From contig NC_059301.1 in assembly GCF_017591435.1 (NCBI RefSeq), forward strand, positions 6,865,060-6,929,059: a DNA stretch of 64,000 bases. Direction: 5' to 3'. Origin of the DNA: Portunus trituberculatus. Lineage: Eukaryota > Arthropoda > Malacostraca > Decapoda > Portunidae. The position numbers and the translations under genes are program-made. Positions 41,924 to 54,045 of this stretch are shown one piece after another. Each line of letters opens with the position of its first letter. The first letter of the stretch is position 1. The notes beneath the pieces are model-generated. The model was not told where the DNA came from and searched no databases. It saw nothing but the letters and a program-made list of their open reading frames with translations.

Positions 41924-44900
41924 CTGATACAAAAGTTCTTGTGTGATTGTGTGTAAAAAACAAGGTTTCTATTTTTCAAATTATTGTTTTGAAAAGGAAG
42001 GGCACTAGCAAGGGCAACAAAAATTACAATAAAAAAGGCCCGCTGAGGTGTCAGGACCATATAGAGATTAAAGCATTGACTAAAGCTAAAGCTAAAAATC
42101 TCCCTATTGAAAGAGTGCAAGATATACAGGTGAAACTATAAAAAAAAGGCAGGAAGTTCCAGAGTTTACCAGAGAAAGGACTGAATAATTGGAAATACTG
42201 GTTAACTCTTGCATAAGAGATAGAAAGATGACATGAAGTTTGGTTTAGATATTAATGAATGATAAGAAGATTGGGTGACAAGATATAACTTGGTATGATT
42301 TGGGCGAAAAATATATGTGTATGCGGTTCAGGTGATGGAAGGCTCAATTATGTCTTGTGAGCATTCTCTCTCTATCAATTTATCCTTAAAATATGTCCTT
42401 TGATCAATACAGTAAAAATGAACAGAGAACATGAAAAAGATAAAGCATATAAGGGTCAGATCTAACATACAATGTAATGCAGAGCAACAAAACTCAAAGA
42501 GGTAAGATTTAAACTACATTGTAAAGAAGAAAATTAATGACAAGAATAAGGAAAATGAACACATAAATGAGTCATCAATATAAAAATAAAATTTTCATAA
42601 TTTTCCATACAGATAAAGATTCAATTAGATAAAAACAGCTGAAAACAGACACTTTTCAAACTAAAAATTATGATAGAAAGAATACAGAAACAATGAATTA
42701 GATTAAGATTCAATTGATTAGAAAAAGAAAAAAAAGAAAAGAAAAAAAAAAGACACTTTTCAAATTAAAAATTATGATAGAAAGAATACAGAAACAATGA
42801 ATTCAATTTAGTTTTAGTGATAATCTATTTTGATCTCAGAAAGGATTTTCCGTAATTGAAGCCTACACATGTACAATTTCTGCACACTTCAGTTCTCTCA
42901 CTAACACAGAAAAAGGACACATTTTGGGGACTAAGGAAGCAAAAAAAAAAAAAAAACAGTATAATACCTGCTCTCGTGCTGTCTGAATTTTGCGCTGCAG
43001 CTCCAGTACCTTCAGGCTGGACTCCTGGGATACCCTACCCAAGTCAGGCTGCTCTTTCTCCAAGCTGTTAGGAATAATACACAGGTATCACTACACACAC
43101 ACACAAACACAACCTTAGTTACATTATCAAGCCTCCTAAGATTTTTTCAGTGTAACAACTGCCATATTAGGTATTATTACTATTATTATTATCATTACTT
43201 ATACACACACACACACATCCAGAAAATAAGGAAAACTTCAAAACAGCAAGAAATGAATATGCTAAGGTGAGAAAGGAAGAGGAAAGGAACTATGAAAAGG
43301 ACACTGTCGAAAAATGTAAGGAACAACCAAAATTGTTCTACAGATTCATAAATGGAAAAATAAGGCAAAAAGAAACAATAGAAAGGTTAAAAGGAGAGAA
43401 CGGGATGGTGGAAGACCCAAAAAGTATGGCAGAACTGTTAATAGTAAATTTCAGGTCTTTACTAAGGAATCCAAATTTGAAAGACCACAGGGTAATAGAG
43501 ACTGGCCATATGAAAAAGATTAAAGTAACCAAGCTTAAAATAAAAGAGTTGATGACGGAATTAGATGAGGAGAAGGCAATGGGACCGGATGAAGTCTCAG
43601 GCAGAATATTAAAAGAATGTAAAGAACTAGCAAGTCCTATATACATCATAAAATGCTCAATAAAAAATGGAACAGTACCAGTAGAATGGAAAAGAGCTGA
43701 GGTGGTTCCCACATATAAGAGCGGAAGGAAGGAAGAACCTTTAAATTACAGACCAGTATCACTAACTAGTGTAATATGCAAGATGTGTGAAAGAGTAATA
43801 AAGAAACAATGGATTGAGTTTCTTGGAGACAACAAATCATTATCAAATAGCCAATTTGGTTTTAGAAAAGGGGGGTCGTGTGTAACAAATTTATTGAGTT
43901 TCTACTCTAGAATAGTTGATAAAGTACAAGAGAGAGAGGGATGGATTGACTGTATTTATTTAGATTTAAAAAAGGCATTTGATAAATTGCCACATGAAAG
44001 ATTACTATGGAAGTTAGAGGAGAAGGGTGGCTTAAAAGGAAGCACATTGAGATGTATGGAAAATTACTTGGGGGGGAGGAGAGAAATAAGGACAGTAGTT
44101 AAAGATATGAAGTCCAAGTGGAGAACAGTAGACAACGGAGTGCCACAGGGGTCAGTATTGGCGCCAATACTTTTTCTCGTAAATATAAACGACATGCCAG
44201 AGGGAGTGAACAGCTACATAAATCTGTTTGCAGACGATGTGAAACAGTGCAGTCATAAAACAAAAAGAGGATTGTGAAATACTGCAAGAATACTTAAACA
44301 AGATCTGGAAATGGAGTAAAAATGGGAGATGGAATTCAATGTGGACAAAAGCCATGTCATGGAAATGGGAAAAAGTGAAAGACGACCAGCTGGAATCTAT
44401 AAGATGAGAGACGGAGTAGAACTAGAAAAAGTAATAAAGGAAAAGGACTTGGGAGTGACGATGGAAGAAAACAATCAACCGGTAAGCCATATTGATAGAA
44501 TTTTCAGAGAGACATATAATTTGCAAAGGAATATTGGATTAGCATTTCACTACCTGGACAAAGAAATGATGAAGAAATTGATAAGTACTAAAATAAGACC
44601 CAGATTGGAATATGCAGGAGTTGTGTGGACCCCCCATAAAAAGAAACAAAGAAATTGGAGAGACTACAAAAAATGGCAACAAGAATGGTTCTAGAATTTA
44701 TAAAGGGATGACATATGAGGAGAGACTAAAAGCTATGGATCTACCAACCCTGGAATAGAGAAGAGAGAGAGGGGATCTGATACAAGTTTATAAATTGATT
44801 AACGGAATGGATCAAGTGGATAATGAGAAACTAATCCTGAGAGAAGAATATGACATTAGAAGCACAAGATCGCATAGTAAGAAACTGAGGAAGGGAAGAT

Positions 44901-45082
44901 GTTTGAGAGATGTTAAAAAATATAGTTTCCCACAAAGATGTGTTGAGACTTGGAACAGTTTGAGTGAGGAAGTGGTGTCAGCAACGAGTGTGCATAGTTT
45001 TAAAGAAAAATTGGATAAGTGTAGATATGGAGACGGGGCCACACGAGCATAAAGCCCAGGCCCTGTAAAACTACAACTAGGT

Positions 45083-45155
<73 letters not shown>

Positions 45156-47254
45156 GATAAAAAGGATAAAGAGAGCATCCTTAAGAAATGAATATAAGAA
45201 GTGAAAAGTCATAATTGGTGACCTCACAAATGGCAGCGCATGATCAGAGAGATCAGCTCTATAGACACAGTACGTACCATGAAATCCTAATATGCCGCTA
45301 CCTACAAATCCCAGTTATAAACAAAAGTAATTTCAATGGTTGCTCTTACTGGTCCAGAGCTCAATGGACTTAGAAAGTCTCGAATTTCACCACACTCGTC
45401 AGTGCCATAACAGCCATATGCTACACAAGTGCCTTGCAATATTTTGACATTTACGACAAGGTCACCAATACTTACTTCTACATATGTGAGGTTTGTGTTT
45501 GTATAATTGTTCACCAAATATCCAGATGAACCAAAAATCTAATAGCAATAATGAAGCTTAGTCACCTCCAGTTCTTCCCACTGAAGACTTCAGTGATGAG
45601 GATGTACCAGAGGGGTGAAAAAGGCAGGTTAGATTAGGTTTGGTAAGGTTAGGTTAGGTTTAGTTAATTTAGATTAAGTTGAATTTTCTTTTTTTTAATG
45701 TCACACTGTGTGTGTGTGGGGAAATAGACATAAGGTAAAAACAATTACTAGATTGATTCAGAGTACAGTAAGATCTAAACAATCACTAAATTCATCCAAA
45801 ATATGTCAAGATCTACGAGAAAAATACAGCTTCATTCAACAATGTTAGATAAGTGCACTTATGTAATTTTTTTTATGTATATGGGGAAAGCTTGCCAAGG
45901 GCAAGATAAATGCTATTGGTCAACAAGGGAAAGAAAGAGGGAGAAGAGATAATAAATGGAGGAAATGGGAATAAAACAGGATAGAAAGAAAAATGGATAA
46001 TGAATAAAAGGAATAGGAAATGGGAACAAAAATATGACAATGAATAAGGGAATAGGAGGAAATTATAATAAAATAGCAGATAGAAAGAAAAATGGATAAC
46101 AAGTAGGGGAAGAGAATAATGAATAAGGGAATGAATAGGAGGAAATGGTAATGAAAAATATAAGAAAAAGAGCAGATAGAAAATGGATAACAAACAGGGG
46201 AAGAGGATAATGAATAAGGAAATAGGGGGAAATGGGAATGAGAATGGTAACAAATAAAGGAAGTTAAAAAAAATGACAAGTAAGGGAATAAGAGGAGCGT
46301 GTATGCATGTGTGTTATTGACCAATAGTGAGGCTTCATATATGTGACGCCAAATCAGCTCCTTGAAAGAGCTGCGAAGTGGGTGTCTGGAAACGAGGAGG
46401 GCTGCAGGGGCGTCTATATTAAGACAGTGCCAATTAGGTTAGTTTTGGTCATCATATTTTCATTCTCACGTCTTGTCTGCTAAGTGAAAGAACTGCGAAG
46501 GAGTCAAGAAACGAAGACGCATAGAGGGACGTCTATAGTAGGATATGGCCGAGATGAGATGTGAAGTTTCCAATAGCTTTGACATTACGTTCATAAAATG
46601 GTCTAGCCAGATTTAAAAGTAGCCTTGTATTGTTACTTCGCTGGCAACAATCTGCTTCCGAATATAATCCAAGTTTGATAACAAAATCGCCACGTAGGTA
46701 GAGATCGGATGACCCTATGTGGCTCATCAAAATTGGTGTTACATGAAATTAGTGATTGATAACTGAATTCCCATCACGTCACAAGCAGCACTAGACAGCA
46801 CCACAACCGCTATCTGACTCAAAGCAAGCAACATGGGAGAGGACGGATGCCACTCAGAGTTAAATAACCAACAAGGAAGTCCTCCATCTTTCTGGAAGGT
46901 CGGGGAACACATTATACAACCACGAGACACATACAGTACACACCCAGCCAGCCTCGACACAAAGTAACAATGAAGAGGGTACACTTATGTAACCACGCCG
47001 CGTCTCTTTCGCCACCAAAAGACAAAAATAACCGAAGATACACCATTCACCGCCGCTAACATCGTCAATCTTTTATCTATACCTCAAATAATGCTTCCTG
47101 CTACCCACTGGGCCTCTCAGTGCATAAGGCTCAATCTATGGGTAATATTCTTTAGGTAGACAGTGCAAAAAGAGCCTTACCAACGGAGATACTGGTAAAT
47201 AATGGGAAGGAAGTCCACGTCTATATCTCCCGCCGCCACCACCTGGCCGGCCAT
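41792..47254 (-). CDS. MED9: MED9, Mediator complex subunit 9, three exons
   Basis: The join is complement(41792-41923, 42968-43064, 47181-47254): 303 bases, 100 residues plus stop, all splice sites GT-AG and phases matching. Exon 1 encodes MAGQVVAAGDIDVDFLPIIY, like the FLPLVHNII start of the MED9 domain. Exon 2 begins after TTCCTAACAG and encodes LEKEQPDLGRV, then KVLELQRKIQTAREQ. Exon 3 encodes VRKLPGVEYSREEQLRRLEA, then a coiled coil ending LLLKYKAKSEVQH, matching the LPGI-heptad C-terminus of MED9. MED9 sits in the Mediator middle module and helps link activators to RNA polymerase II. Human MED9 is 146 residues, with a longer Pro-rich N-terminus. Intron 1 (4.1 kb) holds a plus-strand retrotransposon; intron 2 holds a retrotransposon 3' end. 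Confidence 0.93.
41975..42180 (-). mobile_element. 3' end of Jockey-like retrotransposon in MED9 intron 2
   Basis: The minus strand shows TCTGGTAAACTCTGGAACTT, then AGCGGGCCTTTTTTATTGTA and TTGCCCTTGCTAGTGCC, matching the 3' ends at 51740-51960 and 62085-61862. It is in the same direction as MED9. Confidence 0.65.
42968..43064 (-). CDS. MED9: MED9 exon 2
   Basis: Acceptor CCTAACAG and donor CAG|GTATTA; 97 bases, one base completing the split Cys codon, then 32 codons. Confidence 0.93.
43217..45085 (+). mobile_element. CR1/L2-like non-LTR retrotransposon, 5'-truncated, in MED9 intron 1
   Basis: The frame 43267-44277 holds the RT: EEKAMGPDEVSGRILKEC, NYRPVSLTSVICKMCERVI, IYLDLKKAFDKLPHERLL, NGVPQGSVLAPILFLVNIND and FADDVK (catalytic Asp pair present). 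Frameshifts follow; 44329-44694 and 44795-45052 carry the C-terminal domain (LGVTMEENN, IRPRLEYAGVVW, FSEEVVSATSVHSFKEKLDK-like). It is flanked on the left by (AC)n at 43202-43216 and on the right, after AACTAGGTAAAC, by (AC)n at 45086-45150. It is not intact and lacks the endonuclease. Confidence 0.9.
45086..45150 (+). repeat. (AC)n tail microsatellite
   Basis: About 32 AC units directly following the retrotransposon 3' end. Confidence 0.97.
45302..45560 (-). other. Unidentified open frame in MED9 intron 1
   Basis: Minus strand, about 78 codons if entered from a TTGCTATTAG acceptor-like site near 45541: IFGSSGYLVNNYTNTNLTYV and later VYNWDL, TAG at 45302. Composition is protein-like but I recognise no family. 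It could be a decayed mobile-element piece. Confidence 0.25.
45620..45680 (+). repeat. Short TTAGG-like stretch
   Basis: AAGGTTAGGTTAGGTTTAGT and flanking imperfect GGTTAG words resemble the arthropod telomeric repeat TTAGG. Too short and imperfect to be a telomere. Confidence 0.5.
45850..45905 (-). mobile_element. Jockey-like retrotransposon 3' terminus
   Basis: The minus strand reads CTTGCCCTTGGCAAGCTTTC, then CATATACATAAAAAAAA, the terminal motif shared with the copies ending near 51960 and 61080. Confidence 0.5.
45920..46265 (+). repeat. Purine-rich minisatellite
   Basis: Repeated words AGATAGAAAGAAAAATGGAT, AATGAATAAGGGAATAGGAG and AGGAAATGG occur three to four times with a unit of about 100 bases. 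The opposite strand gives long Ser/Phe/Leu-rich open frames that are not genes. Confidence 0.65.
46361..46545 (+). repeat. Two diverged copies of a 63-base segment
   Basis: 46361-46425 and 46482-46545 share GAAAGAGCTGCGAAG-like, GAAACGAAGA-like and GGGACGTCTATA-like words in the same order. Confidence 0.55.
47181..47254 (-). CDS. MED9: MED9 exon 1
   Basis: ATG at 47254-47252; 24 codons plus two bases, then the donor TTG|GTAAGG. The two bases join the first base of exon 2 to form a Cys codon (YLRC), matching IIKC in vertebrate MED9. Bases 47255-47465 upstream are GC-rich with no TATA box seen. Confidence 0.92.
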
Positions 47255-47469
47255 ACTGCACTACCACATCGCCCCGCGCCCCACCTCGGCTCCAGGCACC
47301 ACCAGGCACCATCTCGGCTCTCCTTTACATAACTTCATATACCACAGCAGTTGCTTGAATTATCATTTTCCCTACATAAAGGTTTTCATCACCCATATTT
47401 ATTTTCATACCCTTTCTGATTTCCTATCGCTTTTATTTTGTATTTTTCTTTCTTGTTTTCATTCATGTT

Positions 47470-50058
47470 CTGGGAGAGGATGGTAGGAGATGCTAGTGAA
47501 AATAAGTTTATGGAAAGTTTTCAGGATAACTATTTAGGCAGATGGTAGATAAACCTACTAAGGGGAGGAATGTGTTAGACATAGTAGTAACAAATATTGA
47601 GCATTGTTTAAAGGAAGTTGAGGTAGGAGAGACTTTAGCAAACAATGACCATCATATAATTAGATTTATCATTAATTCCAGTAGGGATAATATAATGAAT
47701 AAGACTAGAGTCCCAAACTATCAGAAAGGCAATTATGGTAGGTTACGTCAGTTATTAGGAGAGGTAAACTGGGAAGATAGTTTGTGAAATAAAACTGCAC
47801 AGGAGATGTGGGATATTTCTAAGGTTGTAGTAAAGGGTATAGTGATGCAGTGTATCCCTTACAAAGATATAAGGCAGAGAAACAGGAAGCCATTATGGTG
47901 GACTCATGAGATAGGTAGACAGATCAGAGAGAAGAGGGCATATAGAGAGTTGCAGAAAAGTGGGGAAGATGTAGATTTGATTAGGTACAGACAGGTCAGG
48001 GATGATTTGAGTAAGGTTATAAAAAAGTAAAAGGCAGGCAGAGATAAAACTAGCTAGAGCTGGGAGTAAAGATCCCAAAAAATTATATAGTTATTACAAG
48101 GTCAGTGATAAAAGAAATAAGGATAGGATTGGACCACTCAGAAAAGATGGTGTAGTAGTGGATCAAAATGAAGACATAGTAGAATTATTGAATGAACAAT
48201 TTTCTTCAGTATTTACTAGGGAAAGAATAGGAAATCCTGTTACAAGCAGTGCGACAAGTAGTTTAAGAGCTTTAGAAAATATTGATATAAAACCGGGAAT
48301 TATTAGGAAATTTATTCTTGAACTAGACGATAGGAAAGCTAGTGTTCCTGATGAGCTACATGCCAGAGTACTTAGGGAAGGTGTAGACAGTATTTCTGAA
48401 GCACTTAAGTTAATCTTTGAAAGATCACTTAGGTTTGCTGAGATACCTCAGGACTGGAAGTTAGCTAATGTTACACCAATATTTAAAAAAGGTAGGAAGG
48501 ATGATGAGAATAATTATAGACCGATCAGTTTAACTAGTATAGTATGTAAGATACTAGAGAAAATCATTAAGGGTAGTATTTGGGAGCATTTAAATGAGAA
48601 TAGATTAATTAGAGATACCCAACATGGCTTTAGATCAGGGAGGTCCTGTCTTACAAATTTGCTCAATATCTTAGAATATATTACCAAGGAGTTAGATGAT
48701 GGAAATAGCATAGATGTTATATATCTAGATTTTAGCAAGGCGTTTGATAAGGTACCGCATAGGAGGCTAGTGTACAAATTGAGACTACATGGGATAGGGG
48801 TAGGTTAGTTGATTGGATTAGTGAATGGCTTTCTGATAGGAAACAGAGAGTAGTATTAAATGGGGCAATGTCTGAGTGGAAGGAAGTGGTTAGTGGGGTA
48901 CCCCAAGGATCAGTGCTAGGACCTCTTCTTTTCTTGGTGTACATTAACGATTTAGATATAGGAATTAGTAGCAAAGTATCAAAGTTTGCAGATGATACTA
49001 AGATAGCATGTGCAGTACAGGGTGAAAAGGACAATTACAGAATACAACGAGACCTGGACAGGCTGATAGCATGGGCAGACAGGTGGCAGATGGAGTTTAA
49101 TTCTAAAAGTGTCAGGTTATGCATTTAGGTAAAGACAACACAAACTTTAGCTATGAGATGGAGGGATGTTGGCTAGAGGCAGTAGAGGAGGGAAAGGATT
49201 TAGGAGTAGTGATAGACAGGACTATGAAATTTTCAAAACAATGTTTAGAAGCAAGAAATAGGGCAAATAGGATCCTGGGTTTTATAAATAGAAATGTTAG
49301 TTATAAAAGTAAGGAAGTGGTGCGTAGCTGTCCTGTTAGGCCCCATTTAGAGTATTGCATACAGGCCTGTCACCCATTATAGGCAGGGTATCAACATGTT
49401 AGAAGCAGTTCAGAGAAGAGCAACTAGGATGATACCAGCATTAAAGCGCCTGGAGTATAGAGATAGATTAAAGGAATTAAACATGTTTTCATTTGAGAGG
49501 AGATGTATAAGAGGGGATATGATAGAGTTATTTAAAATGTTCTCAGATACAAACTACATAGATGTGAGATCTTTCTTTACCTTAGAGGAGGGAAGTAGGA
49601 CTAGAAATCATGGCAGGAAGATTAGAAAGCAAGGCTGCAGGTTAGATATAAGAAAATATTTCTTTAGTCATAGGGTGGTAGACTTCTGGAATGCATTGCC
49701 AGAGAGGGTTGTAAATAGCACTAGTTTGACAATGTTTAAAAACAGATTAGATAAGCATTTAAATTTATTAGATTTATAATTATGTATAGCGCTGCATGAT
49801 AGTTTTTATAAGAAATTTACTATAGTTAAACAAGACATGATCCCCATGTATGGGGATCACAGATTGTAGAGGAATTCGCTGCAGGACTTAGCCCTGTTAA
49901 TGGGCCAGATATTTAGAATTAGTATATAATGTATTGTATACTTGTAAGTGTATCTTTAAGTACTGATGACGAGGTCGCTGTGTGTCTGATACAGGATAAC
50001 CTAGATGGGCCCTGGTGGCCCTTTGTTATCTTATTATTTATGTTATGTTATGTTATGT
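47470..50058 (+). mobile_element. CR1/L2-like non-LTR retrotransposon with endonuclease C-terminus and RT
   Basis: 47542-47787 encodes the end of the AP endonuclease (PTKGRNVLDIVVTN, NNDHHIIRF). 48158-48808 gives RT blocks (NYRPISLTSIVCKILEKIIK, GFRSGRSCLTNLL, IYLDFSKAFDKVPHRRL). 48868-49128 gives SGVPQGSVLGPLLFLVYIND and FADDTK. 49119-49779 gives the C-terminal domain (VIDRTMKFSKQC, RPHLEYCIQA, FFSHRVVDFWNALPERVV). Several frameshifts and stops separate the blocks. The 3' end is a (TTATG)n run at 50036-50058. The 5' end is truncated about 215 bases upstream of the MED9 ATG. Confidence 0.9.
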
Positions 50059-51965
50059 TCATAGGTAGAAAATACAAAAATCTTTCAAACTCAAATTCCC
50101 CTCAAGACTTCTGGCATCTAGCCAAAAACATCTTCAATAACTTCACCTCTTAATCTTTCCCTCCTTTATTTCATCCTGATGGCTTTACTGCCATTTCTTT
50201 TGTCTCTAAAGCTGAACTCTTCTCTCAAATCTTTGCTAACAACTCCACCTTGGACGATTCTGGGCTTGTCCCTCCCTCTCCTCTTCCCTCTGACTATTTC
50301 ATGTCTACAATTAAAATTCTTCGTAATGATGTTTTCCATGCCCTTGCTGGCCTAAACCCTCGGAAGGCTTATGGTCCTGATGGGGTCCCTCCTATTGTTC
50401 TCAAAAACTGTGCTTCCGTGCTTGCACCTTGCCTGGCCAAACTCTTCCAACTTTGTCTGTCTACTTCTACCTTTCCTTCCTGCTGGAAGTTTGCCTACAT
50501 TCAGCCTGTTCCTAAAAGAGTGACTGTTCTAACCCCTCAAACTACCGTCCTATAGCTTTAATCTCCTGCTTGTCTAAAGTTTTTAATCTATCCTGAATAG
50601 GGAGATTCTCAAACATCTGTCACTTCACAATCTTCTGTCTGATTGCCAGTATGGCTTCCGTCAAGGTTGCTCTACTGGTGATCTGGCTTTCCTTACTGAG
50701 TCTTGGTCATCCTCTTTTAGAGATTTCGGTGAAACTTTTGCTGTAGCGTTAGACATATCAAAAGCTTTTGATAGAATCTGGCACAAAGCTTTGATTTCAA
50801 AACTGCCCTCCTACAGCTTCTATCCTTCTCTCTGCAACTTTATCTCATGTTTCCTTTCCGACCACTTTATTGCTGCTGTGGTAGACAGCCACTGTTCTTC
50901 TCTTAAATCTATTAATAGTGGTGTTCCTCAGGGTTCTGTCCTGTCACCCACTCTCTTTCTATTATTCATTAATGACCTTCTTAACCAAACTTCTTGCCCT
51001 ATCCACTCCTACGTTGATGATACCATCCTACATCTTTCCACGTCCTTTCAGAGACAACCAACTCTTCAGGAAGTCAACAGATCATGCAGGGACGCCATAG
51101 AACGCCTGACTTCCGATCTTTCTAAAATTTCCGATTGGGGCAGAGAAAATCTAGTAGTTTTCAATGCCTCAAAAACACAATTTCTTCATCCATCAACTCA
51201 ACACAACCTTCCAGACACCTATCCCCTCTTCTTCAATGACACTCAACTGTTTCCCTCTTCCACAATGAATATCCTTGTTCTGTCCTTTGCTCATAATCTT
51301 AACTGAAAACTTCACATCTCATCTCTTGCTAAAACAGCTTCTATGAAGTTAGATGTTCTGAGGCGTCAATTTTTCCAGTTTTTCTCGCCGCTCCAACTGC
51401 TTGTTCTGCATAAGGGTCTTATCCGTCCCTGTATGGAGTACTCTTCGCATGTTTGGGGGGTTCCAGTCACACAGTTTTACTAGATAGGGTGGAATCAAAA
51501 GCTCTTCGTCTCATCAACTCCCCTCCTCTGACTAACTGTCTTTATAGCCTCTTTCTCACTGCCGGAATGTTGCATCTCTTTCTATCTTTTATCACTATTT
51601 TCATGCTAACTGTTCTACTGATCTTGCTAACTGCATGCCCCGATCCTCCTCCTGTGGCCTCGCTGCACAAGGCTTTCTTCTTCCTCTCATCCCTATTCTG
51701 TCCAACTCTTTAATGCAAGAGTTAACCAGTATTCTCAATCATTCATCTCTTTCACTGGTAAACTCTGGAACTCCCTCCCTGCATCTGTATTTCCGAATTC
51801 CTACGACTTGTCTTCTTTTAAGAGAGAGTTATCGAGGCATTTGCTCCCCAACTTTGGCTGATGCTTTTACACTTTTTAGAGAGCCAGCACTCAAGTGGGC
51901 CTTTTTTTTTTTTTTTTTTTTTTTTTTCCTTGGCTGGCCCTCTTCCCTATGTGAAAAAAAGAAAA
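50059..51965 (+). mobile_element. Jockey-like non-LTR retrotransposon, copy 1, 5'-truncated
   Basis: Starts immediately at the 3' tail of the previous element. Blocks: LNPRKAYGPDGVPPIVLKNC (50353), QYGFRQGCSTGDLAFL (50650), VALDISKAFDRIWHKALISK (50742), NSGVPQGSVLSPTLFLLFIN (50910), YVDDT (51009; usual YADDT, so the Ala is changed but both Asp are kept), ISDWGRENLVVFNASKTQ and RPCMEYSSHVWG. Stops occur near 50535-50595 and at 51304. The 3' end has poly-T, then CTTGGCTGGCCCTCTTCCCT and ATGTGAAAAAAAG. Confidence 0.88.
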
Positions 51966-52004
51966 TATTTAGGATACTATTATGATATGGTTTACATTAA
52001 GTTA

Positions 52005-52095
52005 AACTATCAGTTCTTTCTTAGCTTTTCTCTAGTAATGGAAAAGAAAGTGGTTATTTCCTATTGCTTAACACAGGAGAGGGCAATTTTTTGGG
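52005..52095 (+). repeat. Short interspersed repeat shared with 58770-58855
   Basis: TCTCTAGTAATGGAAAAGAA and CTATTGCTTAACACAGGAGA match TCCTCTAGTAATGAAAAAGA and CATTGCTTAACACAGGAGAG downstream. Each copy adjoins retrotransposon DNA; it may be a 3' UTR piece. Confidence 0.6.
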
Positions 52096-52248
52096 TGTAA
52101 GTTGCGATCGTAACCTCCACCCACTGTCTCATAAGCTCCACCCACTGGCTTCACTTTAGTACAGTGGAATAGGCGTGTGCCCTCTTCTTCAACAGTAGCA
52201 TCCTCTCCGCTGAAACAGAAGTACGTCATATCACACTCCGTTGTTTAT

Positions 52249-54045
52249 ATGAGTGGCAGCCCCAACAAGCGAAAATCAGAAGTGATTTGGAGTGAGCATG
52301 CCTACTCATTGGCTACTGAGGGAGGTCTAGGCCCATTTTGCCAGCTAGAAATAGGCCTGGAGATTGAAAATAAGCACCTGTGCCTGGGTGTATTGGTGCC
52401 CGCTGCCACAACAAAGCCTGGTGCGTTCCACATGGGCCCAGCACAAAGGACTATGCCCGTCGAGGGCACTGTTGAGGTGGAGGTAGGCGTAGCAGCCCTC
52501 GAGGACATGAAGATTGTTGAAGAGCCTCGTCCTGCACCATCTGGCAAGGAAAAACACCGAAAAATGCTGCTGTTGACCAGATTCCTCATTGAGATGTACC
52601 TGCCCCGGACACCTCGGACCATAAACAAAAACATTGTCAGTTGTCTTTCTCTGCAGACCATGGAAAGACGGCCAGTGAGCTGTTCAGCTGGTTTGCAGTC
52701 CTGCTGAAACAACATCCAGACCTGCAGCCACTCTATAAGGAGGGACGGAACCATGCCTTATATCATGGTCAGTACTGACTCCTCCTATGCCACCCTGGTG
52801 AGTGAGGGCTTCCTGGGCCTTGTTATGGAGTGCCCTGGTGAGGAGGGCACTCACCCTGTTATTATCCATGGTGTGGCGACCCACATAAATGTCAACCTGA
52901 TAGAGGTACCAGCTGGATTCCATGGGCTGAAGAGGAGAATGGTGGGGCAGATGCCCAGGCCCCAACTGTTGGGAGTGGTGACAGGGAAGGTGCCCAGTGA
53001 GGTGCATCTCCTGGGCCTTGGACGTCGGTGTATGGAGCGATACACGCCAGAACCAGACTTATGTCGCCACTGCCATCACTGGGAACACAAGGAGTGGCGT
53101 TGCCAGTCTGTCCCTCGCTGTAGGTACTGTGCCAGCCCCATAAGTCAGCACAGTACCTGGACAAGATCAAGGAGGGCACCAAAATCCCTCCTCTGTGCTG
53201 CAATTGTTGGGGCGACCATAATGCCCACTCCACCCTCTGCACTGTCAGGCCTCGGCCCCAAAGGGAGCCTGCTACTGATGAGGTGAGTCGGCCCAGGCTT
53301 GTGTTCCGCCAGGCTCCACCTCCCCAAGACCAATGCCAGGGTGACGAAGCCCTCCCTCTCAGCTGCTGCCCCTCACCTGTCCCAGACTTCCTGCCCCCAC
53401 CACTGACACTTCGACCACACCTGCCGTGTTTCCACCTTTGCCGCAGCATGCTGCTACAGTGCCCCCTGTGCCTCCAAAAACAGTGCCCCAGCTAGGCATC
53501 ACCCAAGAACTGCCTGCCACCGACTCCACCCAGCAGCTAATGGCGGTGGTGAGCACACTAGCTGCCAGAGTGGACAACCTGTCTGCAACAGTCTCTGCTC
53601 TTAGTAATGAATTTGCCACCTTCAAGAATCAGCAGCACACAGTATGCAGTGAGACCCCCACTGTGGCCTCAACCCCATCTCCAGTGAATGGTACTAAGCA
53701 AGACCAAGGAGAGAGTGATGTGTGTCAGCATAGCCTGTGCAACCCACTCAAGAAGAAGGTCAATGCTGCAGGGCAGTGTGGAACTGCCGCTGCACCCTCA
53801 CCGAGGATAGATGCCCCCCCACCAAGCCAGTCAAGAGAGCCACACAACAACCCTGCAGCCCCTCAGGAATGGCTCCTGCTTTCCCTGCCTCAGAAAGCAA
53901 GTCACCTGAGGCAGACTGTGATGAGGATACTGCAAGTGAATGGAAATTGGTCAGCCGCAAGAAGAAGCGCTGCTCCAGCCCAATTCCAGCCTGGACTGCC
54001 AGCCCCGAGCCAGACCAGGGGCATCTGATGACTACCAGCCTCTAG
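52249..54045 (+). pseudogene. Gag-like ORF1 of I/Nimb-like element
   Basis: Frames 52249-52707, 52753-53286 and 53426-54028 in succession. Three CCHC-type zinc knuckles are visible at about 53060-53260: CRHCHHWEHKEWRC, then CRYCASPISQH, then (in a shifted frame) CCNCWGDHNAHSTLC. They are preceded by a globular stretch and followed by Pro/Ser/Gln-rich sequence and a coiled-coil-like TLAARVDNLSATVSALSNEF. Frameshifts make it a pseudogene. Confidence 0.8.

Noticed and set aside
45873..46324. Ser/Phe/Leu-rich minus-strand frames
   Set aside because: Complement of a purine-rich minisatellite.
52302..53449. Minus-strand open frames across the Gag region
   Set aside because: Antisense to Gag-like sequence with clear zinc knuckles.
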